Shown one piece after another: positions 1 through 7,159 of a DNA stretch of 64,000 bases. Every line of letters begins with the position of its first letter. The stretch's first letter is position 1. The notes under the pieces were generated by a model. That model saw nothing but the letters and a program-made list of their open reading frames with translations, was not told the DNA's origin and searched no databases. The translations under genes were made by a program, and so were the position numbers. Source of the stretch: Bacillota bacterium (lineage in GTDB: Bacteria; Bacillota; Clostridia; Christensenellales; SZUA-584). The DNA is taken from the NCBI GenBank assembly GCA_023461435.1, contig JAEYLC010000026.1, forward strand, positions 62,001 through 126,000. Direction: 5' to 3'.

Positions 1-776
1 CCCCTGTTCTCAAGCGCACGCTGGACCGCCAGCACATCGTCTCCTTTGATATACGGTTTACCGCTGTTTTTGAGAAATCGCGTATAAACGGGTGCGCACA
101 TAGCGCCCCCCCAGCATTTAAGGCGCCCAAAACGATTCCATCCGGTTGAGCCGAATGGTTCGCGTACCACACCGTCGTCTCTTCCTTTCGCGTGAACGAC
201 AGTACCGTCACCCATGTATACGCCGACATGATACATCTGATTTTTGGTCAGATACTTTTTGAATACGAGGTCACCAGCCATCAGCTCTTCTTTGCAGATA
301 TCCCCGCATTCGTTATGATATAAGCCATTGGCACTTCTGTCACCCGAAATCAAACCTTCCGCGAGCAGAAAAGCCACAATAAGCCCTGAGCAGTCGTACG
401 CAATAAGCGTCTGTCCAGCCTTCACATGCTCGTTATAATGTGCAAGCGCACGATTATAATTCGACTCCGCATCCTCAAGCTTCTTGATAAGCGCGGGTGA
501 CATTTGCTGACCTTGTGCGCCCCATACATAAAGCGCTCCCTCCTGAGCCGCGATAAAGCTGAAGAACCTTTGTTTCTGATCAGCTGCACCGCTCCACTCT
601 TCAGGACTGAGGAGCGCCTTGGCATCCTCAGTCTTTACGAGCCCAATTATGTAAGCGATCAGCAGACCTGATGAATTCTCTTCAATCTCCTGTACCCCAT
701 CTCCACATGTTAATGAACCTATTAAGCACTCGCCCGTGCTGTTGTATACGGGAAGGCTCTTTGACGCTAATTTCAT
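1..776 (-). CDS. NlpC/P60 endolysin-like cysteine peptidase with C-terminal peptidoglycan-binding domain (partial)
   Basis: Open frame starting at the ATG at 774-776, preceded by an AGAGGAG ribosome site, and running off the left edge after about 258 codons, so the C-terminus is missing. An alpha-helical/coiled stretch (about residues 60-115) is followed by an NlpC/P60 core with the motif YDCSGLIVAFL (catalytic Cys129) and QMYHVGVYMG (catalytic His). Near the edge, the sequence GKPYIKGDDVLAVQRALENR looks like the start of a PG_binding_1 repeat. The family cleaves peptide stems of peptidoglycan (D-Glu/diamino-acid bond). As the last visible gene of a phage structural block it is most likely the phage lysin or a tail-associated muralytic enzyme. 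Confidence 0.85.
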   Translation of the reverse strand, partial: MKLASKSLPVYNSTGECLIGSLTCGDGVQEIEENSSGLLIAYIIGLVKTEDAKALLSPEEWSGAADQKQRFFSFIAAQEGALYVWGAQGQQMSPALIKKLEDAESNYNRALAHYNEHVKAGQTLIAYDCSGLIVAFLLAEGLISGDRSANGLYHNECGDICKEELMAGDLVFKKYLTKNQMYHVGVYMGDGTVVHAKGRDDGVVREPFGSTGWNRFGRLKCWGGAMCAPVYTRFLKNSGKPYIKGDDVLAVQRALENR

Positions 777-790
777 GTTCCTCTCCTCTT

Positions 791-1486
791 TTATCTGGCA
801 AACACATATACCCGTTTGAGATTTGTTTCACCATTCATACACTCCGAATTTGACATTCCATAAACCATCAGCGATGTTGAGTGCATCGTGAAAATCCGGT
901 AATCAACACTGAAGTCGTGCGGGTCGCAGCCCTGCACCTTAACTGACAGCGGTATCATCAAGCCGTTCTCGTTGAGCGGCACAATCGCATATCCGTTTAC
1001 CATCGTTCCATCCTCGCTGCGCAATTGAATCATCAGTTCACTCTTGCCCGTCTGAGCCGCAATCTCAAAACTGCCGCTAAAATTCAACACACCGCTGTCT
1101 GCCACGAGCGTCCATCCGAGTGCACCGTGAGCCAGCTTTGACCTTGTCACCGCACCATCCGCCACCTTCGATGTCACCACAACGCCATCAGCCAAAGACC
1201 CGATCGATACATCATCAATCTGTCTTTTCACATCCGCTATCTGTGCGCGCACCGTTTCACCTGAAACGTTTGCTATTGCCGCACTGCCGATTTTCTCCGC
1301 ACCGCTTCGTCCGGCTATAGGGTTTTCCAACTCTACCAGAAGCATATTGTTCAGATAACTTTTCAGCTGATCCGATATACTCTGTACCTGCGCACGGGCT
1401 TCCTCTTCGCTTCCCGGCGTTGTGCTATAACGGTCCTTGTTATTCAGGCCATCTTCAGGATCAAACGACATTCTAGAAAAAGCCAT
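791..1486 (-). CDS. phage structural protein, possible fibre or receptor-binding component
   Basis: The start at 1486 (MAFSRMSFDPEDG) is chosen because GAGGTGAGG lies just upstream; an earlier in-frame start (1516) would overlap the preceding gene. About 231 aa. No transmembrane segment or catalytic motif is visible. Residues ~85-125 contain a run of short beta-like repeats (SIGSLADGVVVTSKVADGAV) of the type seen in phage fibre and tail-spike stalks. It lies between the large structural protein and the lysin, a place usually held by tail-tip or fibre genes. The function is inferred from context only. Confidence 0.6.
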   Translation of the reverse strand: MAFSRMSFDPEDGLNNKDRYSTTPGSEEEARAQVQSISDQLKSYLNNMLLVELENPIAGRSGAEKIGSAAIANVSGETVRAQIADVKRQIDDVSIGSLADGVVVTSKVADGAVTRSKLAHGALGWTLVADSGVLNFSGSFEIAAQTGKSELMIQLRSEDGTMVNGYAIVPLNENGLMIPLSVKVQGCDPHDFSVDYRIFTMHSTSLMVYGMSNSECMNGETNLKRVYVFAR

Positions 1487-1491
1487 TTTCC

Positions 1492-3321
1492 TCACCTCAT
1501 CTTTCTTTCGCTGCAATATGTCAAGCGCAGTCCCGTAAGCCCCACTCCGCGATTTTTCTCGCTGCCCAAAATACGAATCTGAATAAACGAAACGCCCCGC
1601 ATGTTAAGCCGTATGGAAAATGTCCGCATGAAACGAATCACGTTCCAGGTGAAAACCGCCCAGTTAAACCAGTCCCACGCGAACGACTTCACGTCATAAC
1701 CGCGGCTTTTGAACACGTCCTGTTTATCGTTGCCAACAGATACGACCGCCTTGACATTGCCGTCTGCCGCAAAGCTTGGGTAGACATTCAAAAAGGTTTT
1801 TAGTTCTTCAGGTTTTCCCATATCAAACGCCTTGCTTGTGTAATATGAAAGGAACCCTTTGCCAAAATCATTCTGTTCCCTTGTGAATCGCACAATGCCG
1901 GCATCCGTACCGTAATAAAGACCGTCCGTTTTATCGCAAAACGCTACTGCCTTGATGTTGTCAAATCGGTACCAAGCGAGCCGGCGCTGCGCTTGCTCAT
2001 AGTCCGAATAATTGTAATAAGGCGTCTGCTCATAGTCCCAAAGATAGGCGTAACCGCCCGCACAAAGCCAATAATACCGTCCCGAATCCACAGAGCACGC
2101 ATCTTTGAGGCCGTTCTCACCGAGCAGCAATGTGCCAATGTTCGCCGACAGCGGCTTCACAGCATTCTCGGACTCATTGTCTGACGAGACGAGCATATGT
2201 ACGCCGCTTCTTGAGTTCGCAAACACAAGCCGATTATCGATCAGCTGCACACTGCCCGGCATATCGCACCCGATCGCACTGTGGCATTCCCGTACCGGAT
2301 AAAATACATCTTCTCCGTCAAATGAATACCCCAGCTTAAATATTGAGTTCTCCTTAAATATCACGAGCTCTCCACCCATCTTGGCAGCAGCTGTGATGGC
2401 CTCGCTGTTCTGATCCAAATACTCCTCGCCGGTATCGGGAAAATAGCGCAGACCCCCGCCCACACCCTGTCCGAGATCGCTATGCCAATAGCTTCGCGGG
2501 CAGTCGGGATTGCCCATCACAAAAACGCGCGTACCACCATAGAGACCTGCCGATTCGCCTCCAAACGGAACCGCCACGCGACAACCCGCAATTTTGCCCT
2601 TGTTTCCCGCCATCGTTTTATACGCCGTGATCCAAACATTGTTGGTTCCCGATGGCGGCGAGCCATACGGGCTGCTTCCACCCGAGAAGTTCACCAGCCC
2701 GTTCGTGCGGTTAACAGTGAAATGGACGCCTTCCGTCAGATCCACTGCGTTGACGCTCACGACAACCGTTGACGCGTCCAGCCCTTTCTGCGGCAGGCTG
2801 TAAACAGTGCTTGTCCCATTCGCGTTATATTTCACAGTGAAACCGCCACCCAGCAGGTTATACGCGTCACCGCCATCACTGCCCGACAAGTCTGGCAGCG
2901 CGTTGATCACCACACACGGCACATACGGCGCAATTGCCGAAACCGTATATGCAGATGATATTTCCCATACCTCCTCGCCATCCAGATAGTAAAGCGTATC
3001 GCCAAATTCGCAGAACACACCCTTATGGTCCGGCAACCCCGTCCTGATCCTTTGGACCGTCTCGTTTCTCCAGCAATACAGAGATCCCCCCGCGTGTACC
3101 GCATAATAACCGTTGTAACACGGCGATATCGCGTGCACCACGCCGTCAAGGCTGCTGACGGCCAGTGTTTGCCCGTTTCGTTTGGCCAGCGCGCGGCCCT
3201 TAAACCACATATTGAGCATATCGGGGCTTTGGTTGTCCTCAACACCGTTTGGAGGGTCGTTCACATTGAGGCCGCCGTTCAGATCCGGCAGCTTGACTTC
3301 CCTTATGGTTGACTTTCTCAT
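1492..3321 (-). CDS. large phage structural protein (tail/stabilisation type)
   Basis: About 609 aa from the ATG at 3321, with GGAAAGGAAACGAGA upstream; an upstream in-frame start at 3360 lies inside the previous gene and is less likely. The N-terminus (LPDLNGGLNVNDPPNGVEDN, then SPDMLNMW) resembles the opening motif of large virion proteins found between connector and fibre genes in short-tailed Firmicute phages. The rest is Gly/Tyr/Val-rich and beta-predicted, with WD-like repetitive turns such as 'VFANSRSGVHML' and 'YYGTDAGIVRFT', suggesting a propeller-like fold. No enzymatic motif seen. It follows the collar-like gene with a small overlap of reading regions (3338 vs 3321) and is likely co-translated. 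Confidence 0.6.
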   Translation of the reverse strand: MRKSTIREVKLPDLNGGLNVNDPPNGVEDNQSPDMLNMWFKGRALAKRNGQTLAVSSLDGVVHAISPCYNGYYAVHAGGSLYCWRNETVQRIRTGLPDHKGVFCEFGDTLYYLDGEEVWEISSAYTVSAIAPYVPCVVINALPDLSGSDGGDAYNLLGGGFTVKYNANGTSTVYSLPQKGLDASTVVVSVNAVDLTEGVHFTVNRTNGLVNFSGGSSPYGSPPSGTNNVWITAYKTMAGNKGKIAGCRVAVPFGGESAGLYGGTRVFVMGNPDCPRSYWHSDLGQGVGGGLRYFPDTGEEYLDQNSEAITAAAKMGGELVIFKENSIFKLGYSFDGEDVFYPVRECHSAIGCDMPGSVQLIDNRLVFANSRSGVHMLVSSDNESENAVKPLSANIGTLLLGENGLKDACSVDSGRYYWLCAGGYAYLWDYEQTPYYNYSDYEQAQRRLAWYRFDNIKAVAFCDKTDGLYYGTDAGIVRFTREQNDFGKGFLSYYTSKAFDMGKPEELKTFLNVYPSFAADGNVKAVVSVGNDKQDVFKSRGYDVKSFAWDWFNWAVFTWNVIRFMRTFSIRLNMRGVSFIQIRILGSEKNRGVGLTGLRLTYCSERKMR

Positions 3322-3337
3322 TCTCGTTTCCTTTCCC

Positions 3338-4027
3338 TCACGCCGTGCGAACCCAAACATAAACCGGCACCGACGGCTGAATATTGTTGTGCGGCGCGCC
3401 GCTGCCTGAGTTTTGGTTTACCGCCGTCGTATTCTGGTTCACTGCCGTCGCATTCTGGTTCACTGCTGCCGTATCGCCGCTTATGTTCGCAAACGTGGTC
3501 ACACCGTGTGAATGAGCACCTCCTGACTGAATGACATCCGCCGCAATAGCGGTATAGTCACTGCCTGCGATTCGGGGCTTACCGCTTCCGGGGGCCGCGT
3601 CGCCATTGTAGCCAATGCCATGGGTATGCGCACCTGCGCTGGCTGCCGTTCCTGATAAAGACGGTATTGAATGCCCGTGGATGCTCTGCGTATGTGTGTG
3701 CGCGTTCTGCGTATGCGTATGCGCGTTCTGCGTATGCGTGTGCGAACCATTCTGCAGACCGGTGAGCGCCACTGTCTTGGAGCCCACCGGTCTGCCCACC
3801 TGTGCAAAATCCGCATCGTTCGGATCAATGCCCACAAGACAACACCCTTTGGCATACCTCTCCCACTGCCCGCCAAGGTAGCCTGAGGGGTTTTCCTCCG
3901 ATAAAGACAGAAAGAGTGACCCCACGGGAAATACTTTCAGCACGACCTCATCATTGACCCTCTGTGCAAATTCATCCAGCCGTCTGGACAATCTTAAAAA
4001 CTGATCCATCGAGACCTGTGCCATCAT
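3338..4027 (-). CDS. phage collar/tail-fibre-like protein with His-Thr repeats
   Basis: 229 aa from ATG 4027 with GGTAGGGGTG upstream (an alternative start at 4045 overlaps the previous stop). Residues ~30-70 carry the pattern FPVGSLFLSLSEENPSGYLGG followed by QWERYAKG, typical of phage tail collar/baseplate fibre proteins. This leads into three HTHTQNA-type repeats, further isolated HTHG/HSHG motifs, and three AVNQN repeats near the C-terminus. In T4-like fibres comparable HxH motifs coordinate metal along a trimeric needle; that role is known for relatives and inferred here. It ends in VYVWVRTA, a common fibre C-terminus. Confidence 0.7.
   Translation of the reverse strand: MMAQVSMDQFLRLSRRLDEFAQRVNDEVVLKVFPVGSLFLSLSEENPSGYLGGQWERYAKGCCLVGIDPNDADFAQVGRPVGSKTVALTGLQNGSHTHTQNAHTHTQNAHTHTQSIHGHSIPSLSGTAASAGAHTHGIGYNGDAAPGSGKPRIAGSDYTAIAADVIQSGGAHSHGVTTFANISGDTAAVNQNATAVNQNTTAVNQNSGSGAPHNNIQPSVPVYVWVRTA
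3422..3470 (-). repeat. 21-bp tandem repeat encoding AVNQN units
   Basis: Roughly 2-3 copies of a 21-bp unit on the minus strand (ACGGCAGTGAACCAGAAT plus three bases), encoding ATAVNQN/TTAVNQN. In-frame within the collar-like gene, so copy-number change would alter fibre length without shifting frame. Confidence 0.7.
3684..3750 (-). repeat. 21-bp tandem repeat encoding HTHTQNA units
   Basis: Three in-frame copies of a 21-bp unit; on the plus strand each begins TGCGTATG and contains TGCGCGTTC, with one or two substitutions between copies. They encode HTHTQNA, HTHTQNA and HTHTQSI in the collar-like protein. Confidence 0.8.
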
Positions 4028-4041
4028 ATCACCCCTACCGC

Positions 4042-4404
4042 TCAATTCATTCCGCTGAGCGACTCATAGTCATCTGCCATATCCGATTCTCCCGGCCGTA
4101 TGGTACGTATCAATGCGCGGTACATCGCGCTGTAATCGGCATACATATCGCTGTTTTTATCAGCGAGCGCAAAGCTCGCGGCCAGTCCGTACGGCATGAT
4201 GCGTTCTGCCGTATCGCCGGATAGCTCCAGCGCATCGTCAAGACTGCTGACAGTACGCGTCACAGCCTTATTCTCATAAAACGCAAGTTCATGCTGCAGC
4301 ACGTCGATCAACGCAGGCGCACGGCGCGCATACTCCGCCGCATCGGGCGATTCCGTCTGATCAATCAGCGCCAATGCCAAATCATAAACATCCTGAGCCG
4401 TCAA
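4042..4404 (-). CDS. phage head-tail connector/adaptor-like small protein
   Basis: 120 aa with a TTG start (4402-4404) supported by AAGGAGG nine bases upstream. All-helical, acidic, no membrane segment. The opening TAQDVYDLALALIDQTESPD followed by a helical bundle resembles the small adaptor proteins that dock under the portal ('head-tail connector', gp6-like); this is a weak similarity recognised by eye. Its position after the capsid genes and before the collar-like gene fits that role. A perfect hairpin sits immediately upstream of its ribosome site. Confidence 0.5.
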   Translation of the reverse strand: MTAQDVYDLALALIDQTESPDAAEYARRAPALIDVLQHELAFYENKAVTRTVSSLDDALELSGDTAERIMPYGLAASFALADKNSDMYADYSAMYRALIRTIRPGESDMADDYESLSGMN

Positions 4405-4424
4405 TGGCTCTCACCTCCTTCTTT

Positions 4425-4447
4425 GCTGACAAATTTCGTTTGTCAGC
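4425..4447 (-). promoter_or_regulatory. perfect hairpin directly upstream of a ribosome binding site
   Basis: GCTGACAAA / TTTGTCAGC inverted repeat with a 5-base loop, ending a few bases before the AAGAAGGAGG of the connector-like gene. No T tract follows, so it is more likely an mRNA-processing or translation-control structure than a terminator. Confidence 0.5.
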
Positions 4448-4449
4448 GA

Positions 4450-4495
4450 GGTAACGCCCCGCTTGTGTCTGGGTCAAGGACAGCGGGGCGTTTAT
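4450..4495. terminator. strong GC hairpin in the 211-bp gap between capsid and connector genes
   Basis: CGCCCCGCT at 4455-4463 pairs perfectly with AGCGGGGCG at 4482-4490, with an 18-base loop. A TTT follows on the plus strand and TTAC on the minus strand, so as a minus-strand terminator it is weak. It may attenuate transcription between highly expressed capsid genes and the genes for minor virion proteins. The rest of 4496-4615 holds nothing I recognise. Confidence 0.5.
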
Positions 4496-4615
4496 CAGTT
4501 CTTTTCACAAATCCCCTTGCCTGGCAAAGCCAGATAAAAGGCATATCCGTGATTAAAATCCGAAGCTCGCTTTATTGATTACTTTTGAATGAACTCAGAA
4601 CATATTGCTTATTTT

Positions 4616-4990
4616 TTAAAGCTGCACAGCCTCGATCGAAATGCTTTCAAGCTGCTGCGCTGTCAGCGCGCCGCCATCGGACGCCTTCAGCTCCACAGCC
4701 ATCGCACCGTCCGAATACCGTTTGAATCTCGCCGAGTCAAACAACGCAATGTACGCCATCTGTCCCGCAGTCACCGTGACGACCTTGTCGCCCAGCACGG
4801 CTCTCGGGCCGTCTCCCGCTTTAAGGGTCACCGCCACCGCCTCTGTCTCGCAGCCGTTGGCGACACGCAGCACCATGCGCGCGTCCTTACCCGGCGGTAC
4901 CGTCTGCACCGCCGCAGACCCGGCGATTTCGCCGGCCGACGCCATGCTGACCGTACCGCCGCTCACATCAAACACACTCATGTTTGCCAT
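4616..4990 (-). CDS. small capsid-associated phage protein (decoration or head fibre candidate)
   Basis: 124 aa from ATG 4990 with AGGAGGTGTCTGCAA upstream. Soluble, beta-rich, Ala/Val-rich, no cysteine pairs or membrane segment. It lies 15 bp downstream of the major capsid gene, the usual place for a capsid decoration protein; that function is inferred only from size and position. Confidence 0.5.
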   Translation of the reverse strand: MANMSVFDVSGGTVSMASAGEIAGSAAVQTVPPGKDARMVLRVANGCETEAVAVTLKAGDGPRAVLGDKVVTVTAGQMAYIALFDSARFKRYSDGAMAVELKASDGGALTAQQLESISIEAVQL

Positions 4991-5005
4991 TTGCAGACAC
5001 CTCCT

Positions 5006-5845
5006 CTATATCGCCGTCTCATCCGCAGTCGTCAAATCCACGCGAATGAGTTCGGCAGGGCGGATCACCGTGCCGCCGTAAAGATGCAGCACCTTAAATG
5101 CGTCCGCAAATGTCTTCTCAGGTTTATATCGCTCGATCATTCCCGCGGGAATCTGCTCCGCGAGCGCGACCGCCTGCCGTGTAAACGCCATGCAGTGATG
5201 TACATCTCCCGTTTTTCTGATCGAATTGGAGACGTAGACGCCGAAGTTTAAGTAGCTGCCCTTAAACCCCTTGCCAAACACATCCGTATTACCCTGCTGA
5301 AATACGATCTTTCCAAGTACGAGCTTGGTGTAAATCGCGGGCGAGATGACGAGGAAGCGTTCCTCCTCAAACGGGACATCCGCCTCAAGCAGCGCCTGTT
5401 CGGCTTCGGCCAGCGTTGAGAGAATCGTGGCCGACGTACAGCTTGTGTTCTCAATCACACCACCCGCCTGCTCGTGGAATCCCGCGAGATATTCGTCAAG
5501 CGTCTGCGCAAGCGCTTTTTTGGCTTCCCTGACCTCCACGCCGAATACCTCGCCCTGCGCCTGAGCCTTGTCCACCCTGTCCACCTCAACGTTGACGTAC
5601 TTGGCTTCGGTGATGTAAAGGTCCTGATTGTAGCTTGTCTTCTGTTCGAGCGTAATGTCCTCGCCGGGTGTATAATCCTTCACCGTGGGGCGTCCCACAC
5701 CCGCAATACGCAGCACATCACCTTTTTTGGTGATCTCGCCGAGAATAGGGCCTTTGTAGGTGAGGTTTTTGAACACACAGTCTCTGCCCCTGTCCGTCAT
5801 CAGCTCTTTGGCCAGAATCTCCGGCCGGAAACTTTCATATGCCAC
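5006..5845 (-). CDS. phage major capsid protein
   Basis: 279 aa, GTG start at 5845 with AGAAAGGATGATG upstream. The sequence pattern 'RPEILAKELMTDRGRDCVFKN', the middle segment with DVPFEEERFLVISP, and late 'GVYVSNSIRKTGDVHHCMAF' followed by 'RQAVALAEQIPAGMIERYKP' match the HK97-fold capsid proteins annotated as P22 coat-like in Firmicutes short-tailed phages. Such proteins assemble around the scaffold encoded just upstream (5861-6532). The 'VIxP..Y..L' and 'AFTRQA' stretches correspond to the A-domain and P-domain strands of that fold. No protease gene is seen, consistent with scaffold-type rather than delta-domain maturation. Confidence 0.85.
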   Translation of the reverse strand: MAYESFRPEILAKELMTDRGRDCVFKNLTYKGPILGEITKKGDVLRIAGVGRPTVKDYTPGEDITLEQKTSYNQDLYITEAKYVNVEVDRVDKAQAQGEVFGVEVREAKKALAQTLDEYLAGFHEQAGGVIENTSCTSATILSTLAEAEQALLEADVPFEEERFLVISPAIYTKLVLGKIVFQQGNTDVFGKGFKGSYLNFGVYVSNSIRKTGDVHHCMAFTRQAVALAEQIPAGMIERYKPEKTFADAFKVLHLYGGTVIRPAELIRVDLTTADETAI

Positions 5846-5860
5846 TATGCATCATCCTTT

Positions 5861-6532
5861 CTATTCTTTTTGTCCCGTTAAAAATGCCCAGATACGGCTG
5901 TGATTTTGTTCAAGCTCTGCCGGACTCATGATTTTGATGCCGTCCTCCGTAACCGGCCTTGGTGCGGCCGCTCCCATCCCGACAGCACCGCCCATACTCG
6001 ATGCCGTATTCTGCGCGTTGGTTTGTCGCGCCAGTTCACGCTGCCGTTCCTGTATGCTCATACTGTCGTAAGCCTCGATCAGCGGCGTGCCGTTTCTCCA
6101 GGCATTTACCACCGAAACAGGCAGCACGCGCGGATCGACATCGGGATGCGCCTGCAGAAATTCATCGAGCTGCCCGCTGACCGCCGCCTGCTTTTGCTGC
6201 TCCTCACCGAGCCGCTGTGTGATCGCAGCCAATGCCTGCGGTTCACTTATGCCGTTGACTTGGGCATAGTCCCTTGCCGCCGCGCCGATGTCCTCATACG
6301 CCGCCAGCAGTTCTTGGGCTTTTTCGAGTCTGCCGCTGAGCTTGTCATAATTGAGTCCCTTCTGGGCATATTCCGCCGCCGCTTCTCGGGACAGCGGCAG
6401 CTCCTCTTTGTTGTAGCGTACTGTCAGAAACGCATTGTCCCTAACAGCGTCCTCGTGTGTGCCGCCTGTTGCGGCTAAGCTTTCCGGCTGGTTTGCCGTA
6501 TCCACGGCCTGTGGTTGGGCCATATCAACCAT
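5861..6532 (-). CDS. phage scaffolding protein
   Basis: 223 aa from ATG 6532 with AAAGGAG upstream. Acidic, Gln/Ala-rich, mostly helical with a coiled-coil centre (about residues 55-125), followed by the element 'AHPDVDPRVLPVSVVNAWRN' and a C-terminal tail with 'MSPAELEQNHSRIWAF'. These features are typical of scaffold proteins next to P22-type capsid genes. Located directly before the major capsid gene with a 15-bp gap. Confidence 0.75.
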   Translation of the reverse strand: MVDMAQPQAVDTANQPESLAATGGTHEDAVRDNAFLTVRYNKEELPLSREAAAEYAQKGLNYDKLSGRLEKAQELLAAYEDIGAAARDYAQVNGISEPQALAAITQRLGEEQQKQAAVSGQLDEFLQAHPDVDPRVLPVSVVNAWRNGTPLIEAYDSMSIQERQRELARQTNAQNTASSMGGAVGMGAAAPRPVTEDGIKIMSPAELEQNHSRIWAFLTGQKE

Positions 6533-6639
6533 ATTAAATCTCCTTTGTTACTTATTTTCCGGTATACAAAAGACCCTTACGGTCTTTCCGGACATTCTGC
6601 TCGCAGAAGAATCGGTCACCACCGAACGGGTCCGTTATT

Positions 6640-6691
6640 CACAAAAAAACACCCGAAAAGCAAAAGAGGCTGCAATAGCCGCCCCTTTTGC
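6640..6691 (-). terminator. Rho-independent terminator after the coiled-coil membrane protein gene
   Basis: On the minus strand, GCAAAAGGGGCGGC loops through TATTGC to GCCTCTTTTGC (6660-6691), followed by TTTTCGGGTGTTTTTTTG. It lies between the gene ending at 6704 and the scaffold gene starting at 6532, so scaffold and capsid may also be transcribed by read-through or from their own promoter. Confidence 0.65.
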
Positions 6692-6703
6692 TTCGAAGAA
6701 GGA

Positions 6704-7159
6704 TCAATGCACCGCCATCTCTATAACCCGCAGAATCACGGATATCAGCCCCGGCAGCGCCGCGACGAGCGCAATCATCCATGTCCGGCGTGCGCTCTGC
6801 TCTTTGGACGTATATCTTTCTATCCTCTCGACCTTTTCACCGACTCTGTTCAGCATCTCCAAAAAGAGCCGCGATTCGCCCTCCACGCCGGTCCTCAGGT
6901 TATCTATTCTTCCTTCCACTTCTGCCAAATCCACTCGTGTCTGGTTAATCTGCTCTTCGAGCTTGCCGATTCGCTTGCCGTGGCGCTCTTCGAGCCTCTG
7001 AGTCTCGCTTCTGATGGCGCTCCCGATAGCGGCGCAGCTGTCTTTGTCTTTTTCCAGTCCCAGTTTCTCAAACATAGCCGACAGCCGGGAAGCCACTGCA
7101 TCCTGTTCCGTGACCTCCACCCCCTTCCCTTTTGACAGGTAGCCAAAGGAATCGGTCAC
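6704..7159 (-). CDS. coiled-coil protein with C-terminal membrane segment in the phage block
   Basis: 151 aa, GTG start overlapping the portal stop (GTGA). An internal GTG at 7120 preceded by AAGGGAAGGG could be the true start. A long amphipathic helix (about residues 20-120) is followed by one hydrophobic span (about 127-147, 'WMIALVAALPGLISVILRV'). This looks like XhlA/hemolysin-type or spanin-like phage membrane proteins, but position between portal and scaffold is unusual for a lysis gene. Function unknown. Confidence 0.5.
   Translation of the reverse strand: MTDSFGYLSKGKGVEVTEQDAVASRLSAMFEKLGLEKDKDSCAAIGSAIRSETQRLEERHGKRIGKLEEQINQTRVDLAEVEGRIDNLRTGVEGESRLFLEMLNRVGEKVERIERYTSKEQSARRTWMIALVAALPGLISVILRVIEMAVH

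Noticed and set aside
3684..3750. CRISPR array
   Set aside because: The repeats are directly adjacent 21-bp units in a coding frame without spacers.
6568..6590. The AAAGACC/GGTCTTT hairpin before the scaffold gene as a terminator
   Set aside because: No T tract on either strand, and it lies between a true terminator and the scaffold ribosome site; a minor structure at most.
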